Translations under genes and position numbers: made by a program | Shown: positions 60,501 to 64,000 of the stretch, in pieces | How positions within the stretch are numbered: the first letter of the stretch is position 1 | Layout of the letters: each line of letters begins with the position of its first letter | Assembly (NCBI GenBank): GCA_011033025.1 | Contig: WFMF01000417.1 | Coordinates: forward strand, 1-64,000 | Reading direction: 5' to 3' | Source: Beroe forskalii | Lineage: Eukaryota; Ctenophora; Nuda; Beroida; Beroidae | DNA length: 64,000 bases | Notes under the pieces: generated by a model | Database searches by the model: none | The model's input: the letters and a program-made list of their open reading frames with translations, nothing else | Told to the model about the DNA's origin: nothing

Positions 60501-62625
60501 TTTCACGATCCTCAGTTTTTCTACACTTTTGAGCTGCCCTCAACCTCTTTTCTTCAAGCTGTTTAGGAGTGAGAGCAAGGACAGGTTTCAGATGCTTCAG
60601 AGTTTTGTCATCTTCACTGCAATGGGCTGGGGATGAGAGTTTCTTTCTCTTACGTTTTGGAGGAGACTCTGTCCCACTATTGTTTGTGGGTGAATGATGT
60701 TTGGAATTTGACTCAGTCTCACTTTCCACCGATTCACTGGAATCAATGGTAATATCAGAATCTGTATCTTGACTTTTCTCAACAGAAACCTCTGAATGAT
60801 AACTGAAATCAGAATCGTCTGGGTCACTTTTCGACACACTTGATTCTGATCCACTTGATCCTGATGCACTTGATTCTGAATCACTTGAATCAGAACTACT
60901 GGATTTATTAACGACACGTTTTGATTGCTTCCATTGCTTTTCAAATATCCTGGCCTTGAGGTTCTTTATCTCCTCCAACTTTTTCTCTCTGTCCTTTTGT
61001 CGGTCTACATCATCTAGATCATTGTCGTCTGATTCAATTTTAGATTCTTCTTTATCACTTCTATTTTCAAATTCACTGCTTTGACTTGATCCAATGTATA
61101 CCTTCTCAGGGGATTCTTTAATTGATGATTCTTCAACTGGTGATTCTTTAACCTTGGCTTGCTTTTCTTCTTCCAAGTTTTTCTTGAACCCTAACTCCAT
61201 TATTTGATCTTCTTCTTCTATGTTTATCATTTCAATGGCAACAACCTCTGGTGACTTTTTCTTGCCAAAAGTCTTCTTGACTTTCAGCGGAGAAACACGC
61301 AAAGGGAATATATCATCATAATTCTGAGGGGTTTTCTCTTGTTTGATATCCAATTGCTTTGGTGGGGTGGGTCTGGAATTATTGTTGGAAGTTTGATCAC
61401 TGGACAGCCCATTCTTCTCTTGGAACTCGCTTTTATCATTGTCTAATGGACTATCAATTTCCTTGAAAGTACTTAAATTATCATCAGAAGAGTTATCAAG
61501 TTCTTCAGGTTCACTCTCAGATAATAACTTCTCATCAGTGTCTGAAACTGCATCATCCTCAATAATGAGACTTGCAGCATTACTTTCCAGGGAAGAAGGG
61601 ACAAGATCTTTTCCAGAGGAACCTGGTGTAAATGTCTCATCCAAATTTGCTTTACTAGGACTGGTAGCCATAGGCATTGAGTCATTATATGGATCATGAA
61701 AGTCAAGTGATGAGCTGAGAAAAGACTTGGACATGTTGCCAGATTTAGATGGTGACACATGATTTTCATTTATATCCTGTTTTTGTCCTTGTGTGATACC
61801 TATACCAGGTTTATATACAAGATTGGAATCTTCTTGACCACCATGAGGTGTATACTCAATACTTTCAGTCGGGTAAGTAGGATAATCATCATCTGGTTCC
61901 TCTTCCTCCTCATCAGAAAACTGATCTTTATTAGACACTTTGTCATTCTTCACATCTGTTCCATAAAGACTTTGAGCTTTAGATTTTGGATTAGCTTTGA
62001 TTGACATAGAAGCAGAAAGTTTCTCAAACAAGGACTTCTTCACCTCATTGCCAACAGATGGGGAAGGATGAGAAACTTTTTCTGGTGATTTTGTTGGCTT
62101 AGGCTTGATGGGTTGAAGATTAGGCAGACATATGACATCTTTTGATGGAGCAGCCTTTGATAACTGATTATTTGATACATTTGTTATTTTGATCTGTGAG
62201 GCATTGGTCTTATTAGCATGCTTCCCAGGTGATTTGTAGGATTTGCACCCTCTCAATAACTCCTTGTAATCAACAGTTACTTTGGGTTGAGAGTTTTGAG
62301 GGGCATAGCTGGGGAGTTTAAGAGGTCCAGTGGGAGCAGGTTCAACAGATCTGACCTGTGGCTGGATGCAAGGAGTAGGCTCTGGAGGTGGTGCACCTGA
62401 AAGAGAGTGAATTTTAGCCTTTGGAGATGTAATACTAATGATAGATATTGTGAATGTGAACCAGCTCAAAATAAAACAGAAAATACAATTTCATTCACCA
62501 CAATGTAAATTGAATTGTTTGGAATCAAAATTCAACTTACTATGTTTATATGGACAGTAAGGTCGACTGCAATCTTGATTGTATGGACAATTCACATTGC
62601 TGAATAATCCACGACCTTTAAACAT
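43594..62625 (-). CDS. REXO1: RNA exonuclease 1 homologue (REXO1), complete, 11 exons
   Basis: DEDDh 3'-5' exonuclease of the REXO1/Rex3p-like family, nuclear; in mammals tied to elongin A. Exons (5' to 3'): 62625-62541, 62396-59974, 59772-59620, 59446-59298, 58761-58524, 58336-58206, 58022-57853, 57427-57250, 57002-56864, 56391-56280, 43682-43594 (TGA). Phases all agree; the total is 3,867 nt = 1,288 residues, near the human protein's roughly 1,220. The N-terminus has the family's Cys/His motif (C-P-Y-N-Q-D-C-S-R-P-Y-C-P-Y-K-H). A long disordered Ser/Lys/Glu-rich region follows, then L-D-Y-F-I-T-E-Y-L-K, E-C/C-L-N-H-S-G-R-L-R zinc region with Y-D-C-C...G-S-S-G-C, and the exonuclease: V-W-A-L-D-C-E-M (about 1,130), G-H-S-L-E-S-D (about 1,214), V-V-D-T-S, and S-G-H-D-S-T-E-D (about 1,262). 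All catalytic D/E/D/D/H positions are present. The last intron is 12.6 kb and satellite-filled. Confidence 0.93.
43846..45100. repeat. Satellite array, left block (~333-bp unit)
   Basis: About four copies of the same satellite as the right block, some truncated (one unit is cut and rejoined near 44448). Sequence quality degrades progressively after about 44810: homopolymers lengthen and bases are lost while the satellite order stays recognisable. Confidence 0.85.
45101..50395. other. Homopolymer-block tract, probable consensus artefact
   Basis: About 5.3 kb made almost wholly of runs of 3-20 identical bases (A, T, C, G). Tiny intact satellite words survive, e.g. AAGAAAATGCTGCTTT near 47687. 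It is bounded on both sides by the same satellite and grades into it on the left. Apparent Lys/Phe/Gly/Pro-rich open frames here are meaningless. I read it as a failed consensus over collapsed satellite, not biological sequence. Confidence 0.85.
50396..55930. repeat. Satellite array, right block, about 16 units of ~333 bp
   Basis: Head-to-tail units; TCATGAAATTTTGCAGG recurs at 51371, 51705, 52036, 52366, 52697 and 53033 (spacing 330-336). Units are very similar. Length variation is mostly in a G-run of 7-13 before TCCTCCTACT and in short T/A runs. Variants such as CAGAGAG/CCAGAGAG and GTCTATAATC/GACTATGATT recur in blocks. It lies wholly inside the last REXO1 intron. The right edge ends in a partial unit at about 55930. 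Confidence 0.95.
55931..56279. other. REXO1 intron segment, non-coding
   Basis: Unique sequence between the satellite edge and exon 10. A-rich at first, then CCCATTTC-type short repeats (about 56200-56260). Nothing further recognised. Confidence 0.5.
57395..57680 (-). repeat. Triplicated acceptor and start of REXO1 exon 8
   Basis: The minus-strand junction CCAG|CGTACCAGAAGACTAAG occurs at 57428 (real), 57549 and 57660, spaced 121 and 111 bp. Each copy keeps about 45 exon bases (through AAGCGAGAC-like) before intron. The intervening sequence is rich in GACAGACAGACAAAC-type repeats. Confidence 0.9.
58893..58938. repeat. Short palindromic element, CCAATCAGC...GCTGATTGG
   Basis: 46 bp with ACCAATCAGC/GCTGATTGGT ends, just downstream (minus strand) of the third donor copy of REXO1 exon 4. 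Same family as 28751 and 32855. Confidence 0.6.
58995..59320 (-). repeat. Triplicated donor and end of REXO1 exon 4
   Basis: Exon-4 end plus GT occurs at 59298 (real), about 59153 and about 59008, about 145 bp apart. The middle copy has an internal deletion; the last keeps about 75 exon bases with a C-F-I-E-R ending. Spacers are GTTACCATGGTAACGAGGGG minisatellite units. Confidence 0.9.
59258..59271. promoter_or_regulatory. Perfect RFX X-box-like palindrome in minisatellite
   Basis: GTTACCATGGTAAC matches the X-box consensus GTNRCC-N(0-3)-RGYAAC. Near copies lie at 59111 (GCTACCATGGTAAC), 59239 and about 57060-57100. Regulatory use is not shown; the motif is part of a minisatellite unit. Confidence 0.35.
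59974..62396 (-). CDS. REXO1: REXO1 exon 2 (disordered region)
   Basis: 2,423-bp exon. It opens after acceptor CTCTTTCAG with P-P-P-E-P and carries D-Y-K-E-L-L, the short motif region shared by REXO1 proteins. Long Ser/Asp/Glu tracts (S-S-S-D-S-S-D-S-E-S) and Lys/Arg runs (K-K-K-R-K-S-K-L-K) suggest a nuclear disordered scaffold. It ends at K-Y-K-K-E|GTAATA; the frame past the donor is intron read-through. Confidence 0.85.
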
Positions 62626-64000
62626 GCAACCTAGAAACTATTGGTCAGGTTATTGACTTCAAAATATATAGAAAATCAGCAATGAAATAAACATGTTATC
62701 CATCATATTACACCTGTCATCTTTTTCAATACAATCAAATTTGAGGAAGGTGCTTATCACCATATGGAGTTTTCTGAAGATGAGAGTAAATATAATCATT
62801 TTCAATGTTATATTCTCAAAACTGGCAGTAAATCAGTAGTGAAAAGTAGATCTGACTCGAATCCATTATTGCATTCTAAGTGTTTCACTATGGGGTCCCC
62901 CTCAGTCAAGGCTTTAAGCAATCAAGTTCAACACATTGGCAAATCCCTTCACATAAAAACAATTAGTGGCATTGCCATTTATGATTTATGCTCTATCCTC
63001 CATTAATGTAAATGCTATGTGTGCTCATCAGAAATGAAGCAAATGTAAACAGGGATGTTGAATTATGATCTAAAAGCCTCCACCTTGAGACAGATACTCT
63101 CTTTTTTAAACAAAATACTTTTTTATTTCTTTTCCAGCACACATGTTGACAAACAGAAAAGGATTACACTGACAGATCAGCTAATACTGCATAAATAAAA
63201 TAATAAACAGGTTATGGTATTGAGCCATAACACTTCTGTGCATTGCATTATATCTGAACAACAGCTGTCAGCTTCCACTGAAAACATATTTTTCAATGTC
63301 CATTACTCCATTATTCCAGACTCAATATGAAAAACCATTGTAATTATGACCATATTGGTATTTTGTGACTCAATGGTTATGTATATTGGCAAATAACTAA
63401 TAAATGCAATAGCCAGTCCATGTCTATAAAAAAATGATAGAGTTCTATTTGTTTACTTAAAAATGCAAACATTACTGTTCAAAATATTACAAACTGTACT
63501 TCACTACTTCCAATGAATCAAATATAATATAATAATTTTGGCCTTTTCATGTCTTATTGGGGCTTTTTAATGACAGGGATTGTTTTTTTTGAACACTTGG
63601 TTAATTTGTAATGATCAGGACTCATAATATATTTTTATTTTACTTTTTAAACTTAAATTATATTGATGATGCTTTGTGAAATTGTGATACACTATTGGTG
63701 ATGCACCTCTAGTGCTTTCTCAGATTATATTTATATTATTTCATTCTCTTCGGAGATTTTCAAAAAAAAAATATAATATAACGAAACTTTTTTTCGAAAT
63801 TTTAACACAAGAGGTGCAATACTCAACAGCTTATGATTCATCATTTTACGAAATCAAAAAGTCATTTATGGCTATTAACTAATAATTATACTATTATAGT
63901 TTATCGGTGGCAACATGTCCGGCTACAAAAATTCAGCAGCCCATCTACAAATACTTTTGATTACAAACACTAATATTCAAGTCAAATTAAATTTTCATAA
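62626..64000. other. Upstream of REXO1 coding start; 5' UTR/promoter region
   Basis: TTTCTAG just before the start ATG looks like a splice acceptor, so a 5' UTR exon probably lies further right. The rest is AT-rich with no convincing gene. Confidence 0.45.

Noticed and set aside
62764..63006. 80-codon plus-strand open frame upstream of REXO1
   Set aside because: No family resemblance, no splice context, AT-rich surroundings.

Overview
This is a stretch of animal nuclear genome. The genes have many short exons with GT-AG introns in consistent phases, and there is a LINE-type retrotransposon, satellite DNA and many intronic minisatellites. The gene content (a cohesin kleisin, the RNA exonuclease REXO1, and an LDLa-module seven-helix receptor of the GRL101/relaxin-receptor style) suggests an invertebrate metazoan. 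Exon-intron junctions are repeatedly copied in tandem into the adjoining intron at about ten places. From memory, this matches the 'mirror minisatellites' described at the amphioxus Adh locus, so a cephalochordate (Branchiostoma-like) source is my best guess, at moderate confidence.

Layout. 1-2.3 kb: 5' part of a non-LTR retrotransposon on the minus strand; its ORF1 fuses an intact AlkB-like dioxygenase domain to an SGNH esterase domain. 2.5-19.4 kb (+): Rad21/Rec8-family kleisin, 18 phase-consistent exons, first exon(s) off the left edge, one in-frame TAG. Nested antisense in its largest intron (11.6-16.4 kb, -): an LDLa/7TM receptor with a long 9-residue repeat stalk and three frame breaks. 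21.5-26.1 kb (+): a tandem array of three copies of an orphan 'TSWDD' gene, one intact. 26.8-41.7 kb (+): a secreted cysteine-rich protein of about 849-899 residues with a possible laminin-G-like region. An 84-residue gene lies antisense in one of its introns (28.45-29.24 kb). 43.6-62.6 kb (-): a complete REXO1 gene, 11 exons and 1,288 codons. Its last intron holds 12 kb of a ~333-bp satellite array, interrupted by 5.3 kb of almost pure homopolymer blocks that I read as a consensus or assembly artefact.

The genes do not form a pathway. They share an architecture: nested antisense genes, intron-resident repeats, and recurrent tandem duplication of splice junctions. The exon models rest on splice motifs, phase agreement and family similarity read by eye. 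The REXO1 model and the base form of the secreted-protein model close to exact multiples of three. The kleisin, the receptor and two orphan copies carry stops or frameshifts; these may be real decay or draft-sequence errors.
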